Positions 1-8,876 are shown, numbered from the stretch's first letter. The stretch: DNA of 64,000 nucleotides from Gottfriedia sp049568075 (GCA_049568075.1 CP144911.1); one strand, 5' to 3'. Numbers and translations are program-made. Notes: generated by a model not told the origin, from the letters alone.

Positions 1-430
1 TTGATTAATAATAGAAATCACTCCCTTATAAATCATTTATTTAATGAAATTATATAAATAATATGTTCTCGTGAGAATTTCGAAAAAATTATTAAGCTTG
101 ATAAAAAATAATTATTGAATTCAGAAAGGTTGCAATAGATTAATATCGAATAAAATAAGTTGATAATAAAAAACAGTGTAATCTTTAAACATCTTGAATT
201 TAAACATCATGTTAATAAGGATCTCTGATTGAAGTGGAAATAAGTTACTTTCAAAAAAAGTTTAGAGGTTCATTAAGCTTCACTATATTATTAATATTTT
301 ACATTCGTCTATTTTTAGACCAGTCCTATTTAAATTAAGAGTTTGCTTAAGAATGTAACATGATTGACTTCATTATTTAATATATAGATTTATCCTTGTA
401 TAGTAACATTTAATTAAGGAGTTGAGGTGC
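1..430. other. AT-rich region without a recognisable gene
   Basis: No open frame with a ribosome binding site, no RNA gene and no strong terminator was recognised here. It presumably holds the promoter of the gene starting at 431 and the end of whatever lies to the left. Confidence 0.5.
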
Positions 431-1042
431 TTGAGAAACAAAACTAAATACGTCTATTTAACACATAAGGTTCAAATAGAATCCACTGAAAAACTGGAAA
501 AGCTATCCCAACTTACAGGGAAAACTAGTGCAGAATTAATCGAAAAAATGATAGAAGAAATGTATGATCTACATATAAATTCCAAAGAAAATGAAGAGAA
601 TCTTAATGAAGTTCTTAACGATGAAAGTTTATTTGAAGAAATTACAGATCAAGAAATAAGAGATGCAGAGCTAAGATGGCGAAACTCAAAACAAGGTATT
701 AAAGATTTTAGTCAAAGAATGGAAGATTGGAAGAAAGAAGAAAAAAGGAAAAATGCTGAGAAAGCAAAAGAATATAAAAAGAAAATAGTTGATTGGGCTA
801 GAGTCTGGGAAGAGTATTTAAGAAATTACTCTACTTCAATCAAGAAAAATAAAAAACATCATTTCAAGTATTTCAATCCAAATGATAGCGCTGAAGTTTG
901 GAAGAAACAAATGAGGGAATATACAAAGCTTTGGCACCCTGATTATGCGCCAGACCATGGAAATCCTCAAAAATTTGGTGAAATGAAAGCTGAATATGAT
1001 ATTTTAAAAGGTAAAATTCCAACTGAAGAATATAGTTTATAA
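431..1042 (+). CDS. Ribbon-helix-helix-like protein with C-terminal J-domain-like motif
   Basis: The protein is 203 aa when started at TTG 431, which lies 9 nt after AAGGAG (416-421). An upstream TTG at 422 would overlap the RBS. Residues about 8-45 look like a ribbon-helix-helix DNA-binding fold: a beta strand followed by a helix-turn-helix pair reading STEKLEKLSQLTGKTSAELI. The middle, about 50-135, is highly charged and probably helical or coiled-coil. Near the C-terminus a WHPD motif (HPD at residues 169-171) is followed by a KFGEMKAEYDIL helix, as in helices II-III of DnaJ J-domains. J-domains stimulate Hsp70 (DnaK), so this may be a DNA-linked co-chaperone, but that is inference. It stands alone, facing a small convergent gene. 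Confidence 0.7.
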   Translation: MRNKTKYVYLTHKVQIESTEKLEKLSQLTGKTSAELIEKMIEEMYDLHINSKENEENLNEVLNDESLFEEITDQEIRDAELRWRNSKQGIKDFSQRMEDWKKEEKRKNAEKAKEYKKKIVDWARVWEEYLRNYSTSIKKNKKHHFKYFNPNDSAEVWKKQMREYTKLWHPDYAPDHGNPQKFGEMKAEYDILKGKIPTEEYSL

Positions 1043-1098
1043 ACGGTAATACATATAAAGATTCAAATGAGTGGTTTCGATTTGTAAAAATAGTAAAA

Positions 1099-1127
1099 AG
1101 TAGTGGAACAAAAATTGTTCCACTACT
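1099..1127. terminator. Bidirectional terminator between convergent genes
   Basis: Perfect 13-bp arms AGTAGTGGAACAA and TTGTTCCACTACT are separated by 3 nt. There is an A-run on the left, and the hairpin sits between two convergent genes. The T-tract on the right is weak, so it may serve the minus-strand gene better. Confidence 0.75.
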
Positions 1128-1144
1128 CATTTAACCTACTGTAT

Positions 1145-1333
1145 TTAATCTTCTTTTGCACTATCCTCAGCAATTACTCTTAGTTCTTGATAAAAAATGT
1201 CATGATTACATTCTGGATTTTCAGCTTGTTTATACTTGTCTACAATTTCAAGTAATTCACCAGTATCACCTTTTGCATTGATAATTTCTAATATTTGATT
1301 CATATCATCAGTGTATTCATCTTCTTTTTTCAT
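1145..1333 (-). CDS. Small acidic hypothetical protein, 62 aa
   Basis: This is an acidic, helix-rich 62-aa protein starting MKKEDEYTDDMNQ and ending AEDSAKED, with no membrane segment. It is preceded by GGAGG about 7 nt before the ATG and ends at the convergent terminator at 1099-1127. I do not recognise the family. Its size and composition suggest a small cytosolic regulatory or binding protein, but nothing in the sequence fixes a function. Confidence 0.6.
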   Translation of the reverse strand: MKKEDEYTDDMNQILEIINAKGDTGELLEIVDKYKQAENPECNHDIFYQELRVIAEDSAKED

Positions 1334-1456
1334 TACAGATCCTCCATTTAAATCGTGATGCCTTTATTATTTGCTAGCTTAATGAAAAAAATAAATCGAT
1401 ATTAGAAATATATTTTTAAAAAGTAGATACATACTTGAATGAGCTATCCTAAAATT

Positions 1457-1900
1457 TTAATCATTTAATGTTTCTACAATTTTTTTGATCGCTCTTAAGT
1501 CTTTCATATTTGCTCTTTTCATCATCTTTGACAAAAAAGGGGTAATTGCTTTAGAAAATCCTTTTGGATTTCCTTTATTTCTCAAAGTCATTAAAGTAGA
1601 AGAATCATTTACTTTTGACCAGGTATATGTGGTTTCCATTGGAAATGGACCGTTAGCTGTTCTCATTACTAGTTTTTTACCTGGAGTATATTCTATAATT
1701 TCATATAAATAGGCAAGATCTTTTCCTAAAAAACGCGCTTTAAATGCAATTTTGGAACCAATTACTAAAGGTTTTTCTGTTTTCCATTCTGCCGAATTAA
1801 TATTTATATACCATTTAGGAGCGTTTTCAGGGTTCGATGCATATTCGGAAACTTTTTCTATTGGGCAGTCAATTGTTATTTCAGTTAATACATCTACCAT
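1457..1900 (-). CDS. SRPBCC family protein (third in operon)
   Basis: A 147-aa START/Bet v1-like (SRPBCC) protein. It opens with a beta strand (VLTEITIDCPIEKVSEYASNPENAP) followed by the kinked helices typical of the polyketide cyclase/dehydrase-like group, and ends with a long C-terminal helix (MMKRANMKDLRAIKKIVETL). Such domains form a cavity for hydrophobic ligands; the ligand is unknown. It lies 8 nt after the preceding SRPBCC gene and has only a weak RBS, so translation is probably coupled. It is the last gene of an ArsR-headed operon. Confidence 0.8.
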   Translation of the reverse strand: MVDVLTEITIDCPIEKVSEYASNPENAPKWYININSAEWKTEKPLVIGSKIAFKARFLGKDLAYLYEIIEYTPGKKLVMRTANGPFPMETTYTWSKVNDSSTLMTLRNKGNPKGFSKAITPFLSKMMKRANMKDLRAIKKIVETLND

Positions 1901-1908
1901 AAACTAGT

Positions 1909-2337
1909 TTAACCTTGATGCCAAACAACTGGATTATTACCTTCAACATATTGTTTTAGAATATACATTAAAGTACCCCAAGTTGTATTGATCATTGCAT
2001 AAGGTCCTTCCATTGATTCGAATCCTGAATGATTGAAATTTAAAATTGTAGCACCGTTTTCATTCACATTTAATTCAAAACGAATCTTTGTACCTTTCCA
2101 TGCAGGCATATCGTGTAATGCAGTCCATTCTAATAATTTACCAGGTTCAATTTCATCGACTTGTAATTGAAAAACAGCTTGACGATTATAAAATGCGACT
2201 TCTGTTATACTTCCTAATTGAGGCTCTGCCTTTGCATCCGTAGACCACCAAGATTTGATTCCTTCAGTTGTAGTAATTGCTTCAAATACTTTCTCAGGTG
2301 TTCCATTAATTGTAATTTGATGTGGCATATTTACCAT
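1909..2337 (-). CDS. SRPBCC (AHSA1-like) protein (second in operon)
   Basis: A 142-aa AHSA1-like SRPBCC protein. HQITINGTPEKVFEAITT and the KSWWSTDAKAEPQLG segment (around residues 30-45) match the common W-W signature of AHSA1-type SRPBCC proteins. The RBS GAGGAATATAAA precedes ATG 2337. It lies between two other SRPBCC genes in the same operon. Family members bind small hydrophobic ligands or act as stress-related factors; the specific role is unknown. Confidence 0.85.
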   Translation of the reverse strand: MVNMPHQITINGTPEKVFEAITTTEGIKSWWSTDAKAEPQLGSITEVAFYNRQAVFQLQVDEIEPGKLLEWTALHDMPAWKGTKIRFELNVNENGATILNFNHSGFESMEGPYAMINTTWGTLMYILKQYVEGNNPVVWHQG

Positions 2338-2366
2338 TTTATATTCCTCTTTTCATATATAATTAT

Positions 2367-2819
2367 TTATTGAAAAAAACTAGTAAGCTTCTCTTTCAAG
2401 AAACTTGTCCATCCATGTGTATGGTTTTTTGCTTCATCTTCATTAGGTAAATTAGAATGGGTTACAATTACTTCCGTTTTTCCATCAATTTCAAGAAAAT
2501 CGACAGTTACAATTGTAATAGGAAATTCAGTTTGTTGTTCCCATTGCCATGTGAATACTAATTTTTCACTAGGTAAAATTTCTAAATATTGCCCAAAAAC
2601 GATGTGATCAATCCCGTTTGGTGAGCGCATTGTGAATTTGTAATTTCCTTGTACTTCAACATTCATTTCTACTATTTCAGTTCTATATCCTTGTGGACCC
2701 CACCATTGTTCTAAAAGCGCTGGTTTAGTCCATGCCGCAAATACTTTTTCTCTCTTTACAGGGTAAACATGATTAAGTTTTAATGTGAAATTTTGTGGAT
2801 TATTCATCGTGATCATCAT
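2367..2819 (-). CDS. SRPBCC (AHSA1-type) protein (first in operon)
   Basis: A 150-aa AHSA1-type SRPBCC protein carrying the family motif AAWTKPALLEQWWGPQGY and ending in a GWTSFLKEKL helix. The start was set at ATG 2819 because GGAGG lies just upstream, inside the last codons of the ArsR gene. This gives a 20-nt overlap and likely translational coupling. ArsR genes directly followed by an AHSA1/SRPBCC gene are a common pairing in Gram-positive bacteria. Here the SRPBCC gene is followed by two more. Confidence 0.85.
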   Translation of the reverse strand: MMITMNNPQNFTLKLNHVYPVKREKVFAAWTKPALLEQWWGPQGYRTEIVEMNVEVQGNYKFTMRSPNGIDHIVFGQYLEILPSEKLVFTWQWEQQTEFPITIVTVDFLEIDGKTEVIVTHSNLPNEDEAKNHTHGWTSFLKEKLTSFFQ

Positions 2820-3159
2820 CGTTACCTCCATTTTCTTCAGATAATAAAAACTGCTCTAAACTTGATAGTTGATGCTCCCATAAAGTCTTTAATTCGTTAA
2901 GCCAATTGGATGCCGATGTAATTGCATTAGGATGAAGATAATAATACTTAAATCTCCCAACTTTTTTAAAAGAAACCAATCCAGCGTTTTCTAGAACCTT
3001 CATATGTTTTGAAAATGCAGGTAATGACATATCAAAAGGTTCTGCTAATTTTTTAACCGTATTCTCTCCTTTAGATAGCTCTTGAATGATTGCTCTCCGT
3101 GTAGAATCTGATAAAACTGAAAATACTTGATCAAGATTGTTATTATAATAGTTAACCAT
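2800..3159 (-). CDS. ArsR family transcriptional repressor
   Basis: A 119-aa winged-helix regulator when started at ATG 3159 (MVNYYNNNLDQVF). The frame extends to a TTG at 3195, but that start has no better RBS. DQVFSVLSDSTRRAIIQEL is the ArsR opening helix and MSLPAFSKHMKVLENAGLV is the recognition helix. There is no cysteine pair for metals, so this is the SRPBCC-linked ArsR type rather than an arsenic sensor. It heads the operon with three SRPBCC genes. A palindrome covers its start codon (3151-3168), consistent with autorepression. Confidence 0.88.
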   Translation of the reverse strand: MVNYYNNNLDQVFSVLSDSTRRAIIQELSKGENTVKKLAEPFDMSLPAFSKHMKVLENAGLVSFKKVGRFKYYYLHPNAITSASNWLNELKTLWEHQLSSLEQFLLSEENGGNDDDHDE

Positions 3160-3168
3160 GTGGTTAAC
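3151..3168. promoter_or_regulatory. Candidate ArsR operator palindrome
   Basis: Arms GTTAACCA and TGGTTAAC are separated by TG and overlap the ArsR start codon. The extended half-site TGGTTAACTAT (3161-3171) recurs exactly at 3333-3343, in the intergenic region shared with the divergent aminotransferase gene. That is what a repressor binding twice in its own control region would need. Binding is inferred, not shown. Confidence 0.5.
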
Positions 3169-3406
3169 TATAGGGTAAAATTTGATAAAAAGCAAGCACT
3201 ACAATTATTCATATTTTTTCCAACTGATTGTTAATTATTGATGCCATAAATGTTTTTAATTGTTTATTTTAATTTGAAATTTTTATTGGAATAGTATAAT
3301 TTGGATATAAATTATGTTTACGAAAATACTATTGGTTAACTATTTACTGGAATAAAAATAGTAAAATCATAATCATAAATGATCGAAAAATGGTGGGGGA
3401 TTAATC

Positions 3407-4585
3407 ATGAACTTTAACTTTAATGAAGAACATAATAGAAAAAATACAAATAGTACAAAGTGGGACTCCGTTGATCGAGTATTTGGATGTACGGATGTAC
3501 TACCTTTATGGGTTGCCGATATGGATTTTGCTTGTGCACCCGGGATTGTAGAGGCTATAACGAAACGAGCTCAACATCCTATTTATGGTTATGGACATAT
3601 ACCTGAAGAATTTTTTGAATCAGCAATGAATTGGGCAAGTAAACGTTATAAAACTTCGATTAAAAGAGAATGGTTAACAAATATACCTGGTGTGGTACCT
3701 GCATTAAATTTAGCCATTGATGCTTTCACAAAACCAGGTGATGAAATCATCATTCAGCCACCAGTTTACTTTCCATTTTTCAGTACAATTCGAAATAATG
3801 GAAGAAACATCGTTGAAAATTCTTTAATTGAAGAAGATGGATATTATTATATGGATTTAGATGATCTAGTAAATAAAATTACTTCAAAAACTAAAATGAT
3901 TATTCTATGTAGCCCTGCAAATCCTGTTGGAAGAGTTTGGACGAAAGAGGAATTATCAGGTTTATTTGAAATATGTAAAAAGAATAAAGTTGTTGTAATA
4001 GCAGATGAAATACATGCAGATTTAGTCTACAAGAAAGGTAGTCATATACCTTTTTATTCATTAAGTGAAGATGCAGCAAATATGAGTATTACATTTATGT
4101 CACCAAGCAAAACATTCAATATTGCAGGATTATTTTCGTCACTTGCTGTTATTCCAAATGAAGATTTATTTACTGAGTTTTCTCATGCAATTGCTCGTTC
4201 TAGTTTAGAAAACTTAAATATTTTCGGAATTGAGGCAGTAATAGCAGCCTATAACGAAGGTGAAAAATGGCTTGATGAATTATTGATTTATTTAAAAGGA
4301 AACGCGGAGTTCATTCATAATTATTTAAAAACAAATATTCCCGAAGTAAAAATGAGAGTTACAGAAGCAACGTATTTAGGCTGGCTTGATTTTAGAGGTT
4401 TGGGCCTAAGAGGCGACCAATTAAACGAATTTATGATTAATGATGCTAAACTAGGTTTAAATGAAGGTCGCGGTTTTGGAATAAATGGGGATGGTTTTAT
4501 GAGATTAAATTACGCTTGTACACGTAAAACATTAGAAGAAGCCATGACACGATTAGAGAAAGCTGTAAAAGCTAGTAAGAAATAG
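3407..4585 (+). CDS. MalY/PatB-family PLP-dependent C-S lyase/aminotransferase
   Basis: A 392-aa fold-type I PLP enzyme. The VLPLWVADMDFACAP opening and YGYGHIPEEFFES are hallmarks of the MalY/PatB branch of aminotransferases. The Schiff-base lysine is K235 in SPSKTFNIAG, and the cofactor aspartate lies in ADEIHADLVY. Family members cleave cystathionine or cysteine (C-S beta-lyase, giving pyruvate, ammonia and thiol) or act as regulators. It is followed at 16 nt by a VOC protein and may form a short operon with it. It is divergent from the ArsR operon, whose operator-like repeat lies upstream. Confidence 0.9.
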   Translation: MNFNFNEEHNRKNTNSTKWDSVDRVFGCTDVLPLWVADMDFACAPGIVEAITKRAQHPIYGYGHIPEEFFESAMNWASKRYKTSIKREWLTNIPGVVPALNLAIDAFTKPGDEIIIQPPVYFPFFSTIRNNGRNIVENSLIEEDGYYYMDLDDLVNKITSKTKMIILCSPANPVGRVWTKEELSGLFEICKKNKVVVIADEIHADLVYKKGSHIPFYSLSEDAANMSITFMSPSKTFNIAGLFSSLAVIPNEDLFTEFSHAIARSSLENLNIFGIEAVIAAYNEGEKWLDELLIYLKGNAEFIHNYLKTNIPEVKMRVTEATYLGWLDFRGLGLRGDQLNEFMINDAKLGLNEGRGFGINGDGFMRLNYACTRKTLEEAMTRLEKAVKASKK

Positions 4586-4601
4586 AGAAGGAGATGGCAT
4601 T

Positions 4602-5051
4602 ATGACGTTAAAAATAACACCATGTATTGTGATGAGTGAGAATGCTAAAGAAGCGGTTCATTTTTATGAAAAAGAACTTGAAGCAGAGGTTCTTAATATA
4701 CAAACATACGGTGAAATGCCAATACCTTGTCCAGAAGCATTAAAAAATAGTGTTGCAAATGCAATTTTAAAAATCGGAGAAAGTGACCTTATGTTATTCG
4801 ATGCGCCGATTCAATCTAATCCGATTATGGACAAAGATTTTCAACAAAATACACCTAATTATGAACATAAAAAAGTAGAAGTTACGATTAATCTTTCAAT
4901 CGATAACGTAGAAAAAACAAAGCGCATTTTTAATTCACTACAACAAGATGGACATGTTATTGCACCGTTAGAAGCAGTACCATTTAGTCCCGCATTCGGA
5001 ACTGTTACAGACAAGTTCGGTGTTACATTTATATTGATTACTCAAAAGTAA
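4602..5051 (+). CDS. PhnB-like VOC family protein
   Basis: A 149-aa protein of the vicinal-oxygen-chelate/glyoxalase fold, PhnB-like branch. It starts KITPCIVMSENAKEAVHFYEKEL and ends PFSPAFGTVTDKFGVTFILIT, the usual terminal strand where metal-binding members carry a final ligand. Substrate is unknown; PhnB-like proteins are often annotated as glyoxalase/bleomycin resistance. It sits 16 nt after the PLP enzyme with an AGAAGGAGATGG RBS, and before an aminoglycoside-phosphotransferase-like gene. Confidence 0.85.
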   Translation: MTLKITPCIVMSENAKEAVHFYEKELEAEVLNIQTYGEMPIPCPEALKNSVANAILKIGESDLMLFDAPIQSNPIMDKDFQQNTPNYEHKKVEVTINLSIDNVEKTKRIFNSLQQDGHVIAPLEAVPFSPAFGTVTDKFGVTFILITQK

Positions 5052-5096
5052 AATACACATAATTTATTAGTTTTATAGCAAAAATGGGGAGATTAG

Positions 5097-5975
5097 ATGG
5101 ATAAAATAACTGTTGAATTAGTAAAACAATTAATTAATGAACAATTTCCAATTTGGTCTAGCTTAGATATAAAGCCTGTAGAATTTAGTGGCAACGATAA
5201 CAGAACGTTTCATTTAGGGGATAAAATGAGCGTTAGATTACCAAGTGCAGAATGCTATGTTCCTCAAGTTGAAAAAGAGCATAAATGGTTGCCTATTTTA
5301 TCGAATAAACTAAGTTTACCAGTATCTAAACCGTTAGCAAAAGGAAGTCCTAGTAAATACTATCCTTGGCCATGGACAATCAATGAATGGATTGATGGAG
5401 AATCTTTAAATAAAGAAAATATAAGTGATTTAAGTCAATTTGCAAAAGATTTAGGACAATTTTTAAAGGAGTTCCAGTCAATTGATGCTCATGGAGGGCC
5501 GATTGCAGGAAAGCATAATTTCTTTAGAGGTGGAAACCTAGATGTTTACGACCAAGAAACTATAGATTCAATTGACCAAACGAAAGAGATTTTTAACAAA
5601 GATTTACTAACAGTAATTTGGGAAACAGCTCTAAGTTCCAAATGGGAGAATGAACCAGTATGGGTGCACGGTGATATTGCTCCTGGAAACTTACTTGTAA
5701 AAAATGGTGAACTATGTGCAGTCATTGATTTTGGAATACTTGGAGTAGGTGATCCATCATGTGATGCTGCAATGGCATGGACATTTTTCGATGATGAAAG
5801 TAGAAAAGTTTTTAAAAACAGTTTAAACTTTGATGAACATACTTGGAAAAGAGCGAGAGGGTGGGCTCTATGGAAGGCTTTAATTACATTTAGTGCAAGT
5901 AAAGACAATGGTACACCGATAAGAGAAGAATCATTTAATACGATAAATGTCATCATGAATGATTTTACATCTTAA
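5097..5975 (+). CDS. Aminoglycoside phosphotransferase-like kinase
   Basis: A 292-aa APH/ChoK-fold kinase. The catalytic loop WVHGDIAPGNLLV (Brenner-type HGDxxxxN) and the metal-binding VIDFGILGVGDP are present. The glycine-rich N-lobe is visible around GNDNRTFHLGDKMSVRLP. It resembles the chromosomal MphB/APH-like proteins common in Bacillus, which phosphorylate small alcohols or antibiotics. Drug specificity cannot be read from the sequence. It ends just before the terminator at 5992. Confidence 0.88.
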   Translation: MDKITVELVKQLINEQFPIWSSLDIKPVEFSGNDNRTFHLGDKMSVRLPSAECYVPQVEKEHKWLPILSNKLSLPVSKPLAKGSPSKYYPWPWTINEWIDGESLNKENISDLSQFAKDLGQFLKEFQSIDAHGGPIAGKHNFFRGGNLDVYDQETIDSIDQTKEIFNKDLLTVIWETALSSKWENEPVWVHGDIAPGNLLVKNGELCAVIDFGILGVGDPSCDAAMAWTFFDDESRKVFKNSLNFDEHTWKRARGWALWKALITFSASKDNGTPIREESFNTINVIMNDFTS

Positions 5976-5991
5976 ATAGATGAAAAATTTA

Positions 5992-6020
5992 CGAGTTGCT
6001 ATAATAACGACTCGTTTTTT
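5992..6020 (+). terminator. Intrinsic terminator
   Basis: Arms CGAGTTG and CGACTCG form a stem with one G-T wobble, a 9-nt loop and six T. It lies 17 nt after the kinase gene. Confidence 0.85.
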
Positions 6021-6039
6021 ATTTGGTACTTTATTGAGG

Positions 6040-6184
6040 GTGCAAATAAAAAAGATCGAACTACAATTAAATCAATGTAAGTGCTAATGAAATGGTTAAA
6101 ACTGCAAATAAAAAAGTGAAATCTTCAAATAAAATTTTGTAATCTGCAAATAAGCTACCAATGATGAATAAATAGAATGAAAAC
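6040..6184. repeat. Degenerate 21-nt tandem repeat in a 420-nt gene-free region
   Basis: Units starting at about 6040, 6061, 6082, 6102, 6123, 6144 and 6165 share a (C/G)TGCAAATAAAA-type core. The clearest copies are at 6040, 6102, 6123 and 6144. The period is 21 nt with one 20-nt unit. No frame stays open across them, so they do not look like current coding repeats. The rest of 6021-6396 shows no gene, only AT-rich sequence upstream of the VanW gene. Confidence 0.6.
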
Positions 6185-6396
6185 CACAAAAATTAATAGA
6201 AATAATCATAACAATGACTTTAAAATCGATAAAAATAATCAATAAACTGTAAAAATAGCTTAGAGAAGACGAAAAGTCCTTCTCTATTTTTATGGTAAGA
6301 AGGGATTGGTAAGAAAGAGCATACGAGTATGACGATAATGAAAAAACATGAAAGTATTGAATCTTGTTCATACTAATGTTGGGGTGAAATACGAAT

Positions 6397-7374
6397 ATGA
6401 TACAAAAATTACTTGCTAGTTTATTATTAATGACGCAATCAGTTGAACTTCCTGACAGCTTAACTGTTATTCAACAGGGCCATCCAATTGCTGTAGTTAA
6501 TCGTGAAGATTTTACAATGTCACTACCGGGTACACCGTTGATAAACGATAAAAAGTTTAATGAATTTATTGAAAAACTTGATCAACAAATTTACCGTAAC
6601 CCTATAAATGCGACAATCAATGAACAAGGTAGGATTGTACCAGGCCAGGTAGGTTACAGGCTATATAAAAAAGAGTTTAAGGATCAATTTACTACCTATT
6701 TTTATAGTAAAGGACCCTCTAAAATTGAAGTACCAGAGTTAGATATTTATCCTAAAGTCGATAGTGAATTATTAGCTCATATTAGGATTCAACAAATTGG
6801 ACAATATGTAACTTACTTTAATTCGAATAATAAAAGTCGAGTACATAATATTTCTCTTGCAGCAAAAGCAATTGATAATTACGTAGTTTTCCCAAATGAA
6901 GTTTTTTCTTTTAATAAGGTAGTAGGAGAGAGAAGCGGAGCAAAGGGATATAAACGTGCACCGGTCATTGTAAGGGGAGAATTGTCCGAAGGAGTAGGAG
7001 GAGGAATATGTCAAGTGTCCTCTACTCTATTTAATGCAGTAGATCGCGCTGGTCTAAAAATTATTGAAAGATATACCCATAGTAGACGAGTACCATATGT
7101 ACCAGCAGGACGTGATGCTACTGTTAGTTGGTATGGACCAGACTTCCGTTTTCAAAATAAATATAATCAGCCAATTCTAATTCGAGCAAAACAATATGGC
7201 GGAAGTATGATTGTTACACTTCATTCTTCTGATGTAATCAATTATGAAGTAAGAAGTGTCCCTATAGCTCCAACTCGTTTACCTGAAGAAATAAATACAG
7301 AAGAAGACAAACATTCTTCAAATCCTTCTAGAAAAGGAAAAATAGTACCACCGCATAAGTCGGTAGGGGATTAA
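6397..7374 (+). CDS. VanW-family protein
   Basis: A 325-aa protein with the VanW domain over about residues 160-285. Key segments are SFNKVVGERSGAKGYKRAPV, GVGGGICQVSSTLFNA and the TVSWYGPDF region. VanW occurs in VanB-type vancomycin clusters but is far more widespread as an envelope protein of unknown activity (Bacillus YoaR-like). Here it stands alone, with no other van genes, so resistance should not be inferred. The first about 18 residues are a weak hydrophobic leader and the C-terminal about 40 are hydrophilic. It ends at a strong terminator. Confidence 0.9.
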   Translation: MIQKLLASLLLMTQSVELPDSLTVIQQGHPIAVVNREDFTMSLPGTPLINDKKFNEFIEKLDQQIYRNPINATINEQGRIVPGQVGYRLYKKEFKDQFTTYFYSKGPSKIEVPELDIYPKVDSELLAHIRIQQIGQYVTYFNSNNKSRVHNISLAAKAIDNYVVFPNEVFSFNKVVGERSGAKGYKRAPVIVRGELSEGVGGGICQVSSTLFNAVDRAGLKIIERYTHSRRVPYVPAGRDATVSWYGPDFRFQNKYNQPILIRAKQYGGSMIVTLHSSDVINYEVRSVPIAPTRLPEEINTEEDKHSSNPSRKGKIVPPHKSVGD

Positions 7375-7394
7375 AGATTAATACATACTAAGTA

Positions 7395-7432
7395 AACCCC
7401 ACAAGGTAAATTAAAGATCTTGTGGGGTTTTT
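7395..7432 (+). terminator. Intrinsic terminator after the VanW gene
   Basis: Perfect 11-bp arms AACCCCACAAG (7395-7405) and CTTGTGGGGTT (7419-7429) are followed by a T-run. Confidence 0.95.
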
Positions 7433-7557
7433 GTGTTTTTCATGAATAAGGATCATTTTGAATAAAAATTAATGAAAGTCTAATCCTTTCAACACTAGAC
7501 TTATAGAAACTAAGGATTTAGAATTATAAGAAAGATTTGAAAACGAAGGAGAATTGC

Positions 7558-8832
7558 ATGACAAAAATAAATGTATTATTTGATTCGAAGGATATGGAAC
7601 GAAATACACTACCTTATTACTACGATTACGGAAAGATCATTTCAACTATTCAAAGTCAGCTAATTGATACATTTGGAGTAGATTTTCAAATGTATTCAGA
7701 TGAGGATACTACAAATGAAATCTGGGAAATTCTAGAAGAAGATCTTAAAGAAGAATCGAGTGAAGTTCAATTAATCAGCCATATTTATAATGAGCTTGAA
7801 ACAAAAACTATTTCTTCGAATCACACTGATAAAAAATTGGAACTCATCATTAAGCCAAGGGTTGAAAATGGATTATTTTATTATCCGAATTACGGAGTAG
7901 CTTTATCGAAAGCGATGATCTTTGAAGCGGATAATCAATATAATAGAGACCTGATTTTTGCTAAAAATGATTCATGTCTTTCATCCTTTTTTCAATACGT
8001 ACTAAAAAGAAAACGAGATTATATTAAAAATTATGTAACAGTCTATACAGATACAGATGACGGTGTCGAAACATCGATTGAAAATATTACCAAAATGGTT
8101 AGTAGAGAAGATGTATTTTTAGAGGAATCATTAAAAAGAGAAATATATCGATCAATAGATCATTTCTTTAATGAAGGTCGAGATTTCTTTAAAACATATG
8201 ATATCCCATATAAACGAGGATTTTTATTATATGGAAATCCAGGAAATGGAAAAACAACATTAGTAAAATCAATTGCAAGTAGTATTAACGCACCGGTTGC
8301 ATATTGGCAAATTACTGAATACACATCAAGTTACACAATTAAAGAGGTCTTTAGTTCAGTGTTAAAATTAACACCAATGGTACTAGTTATCGAGGATATT
8401 GACAGTATGCCTCCTTCGGTTCGCTCAGTATTCTTAAACACGATTGATGGTGCAACTTCTAAAGAAGGTTTATTTTTAATTGGAACGACGAATTATCCTG
8501 AAAAAATCGACCCAGCTTTAATGAATCGCTCTGGTAGATTTGATCGAGCATATGAAATTAAACAACCAACAAAAGAAATGCGTTCTGACTACTTACAAAA
8601 GAAAAAATTAAATCGAATTTTAAACAATGAAGAATTACAGCTACTAATCGATTCATCAAATGACTTCTCTTATGCTCAATTAAATGAGTTATATATCTCA
8701 ATCATCATTGAGTGGGACTGTGAACAAAAAGTAGATATCATTCGACTATGCGACGAAATGAGATCAATTTTACGTAAACAAAAAAAGCAAAATTGGGAAA
8801 AGAATCAAACTGTGGGATTTTCTTTTGAATAA
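7558..8832 (+). CDS. AAA family ATPase
   Basis: A 424-aa protein started at ATG 7558, 6 nt after GAAGGAG; the frame also contains an earlier TTG without an RBS. The AAA module fills the C-terminal half: Walker A GNPGNGKTT at about 226-234, Walker B LVIEDID, sensor-1 GTTNYPEKIDPAL and arginine finger NRSGRFDRAYE. The N-terminal half, about 200 residues, matches nothing I recognise and may be the substrate or partner domain. The arrangement resembles BCS1/FtsH-like single-AAA proteins without a membrane segment or protease domain. It is monocistronic, with terminators on both sides. Confidence 0.88.
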   Translation: MTKINVLFDSKDMERNTLPYYYDYGKIISTIQSQLIDTFGVDFQMYSDEDTTNEIWEILEEDLKEESSEVQLISHIYNELETKTISSNHTDKKLELIIKPRVENGLFYYPNYGVALSKAMIFEADNQYNRDLIFAKNDSCLSSFFQYVLKRKRDYIKNYVTVYTDTDDGVETSIENITKMVSREDVFLEESLKREIYRSIDHFFNEGRDFFKTYDIPYKRGFLLYGNPGNGKTTLVKSIASSINAPVAYWQITEYTSSYTIKEVFSSVLKLTPMVLVIEDIDSMPPSVRSVFLNTIDGATSKEGLFLIGTTNYPEKIDPALMNRSGRFDRAYEIKQPTKEMRSDYLQKKKLNRILNNEELQLLIDSSNDFSYAQLNELYISIIIEWDCEQKVDIIRLCDEMRSILRKQKKQNWEKNQTVGFSFE

Positions 8833-8876
8833 TTGATTTTATTGTATATGTAATAGTTTTGTGTAAGTTAACTCTC

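Noticed and set aside
6096..6371. 91-aa minus-strand frame across the 21-nt repeats
   Set aside because: Composition (Ser/Tyr/Leu/Phe) is that of reversed AT-rich sequence; no RBS, and it spans the repeat region and the VanW promoter.
6397..7374. Vancomycin resistance function of the VanW gene
   Set aside because: No vanH/A/X/Y genes nearby and the VanRS-like pair is 33 kb away beside lipid genes; VanW is widespread without resistance.
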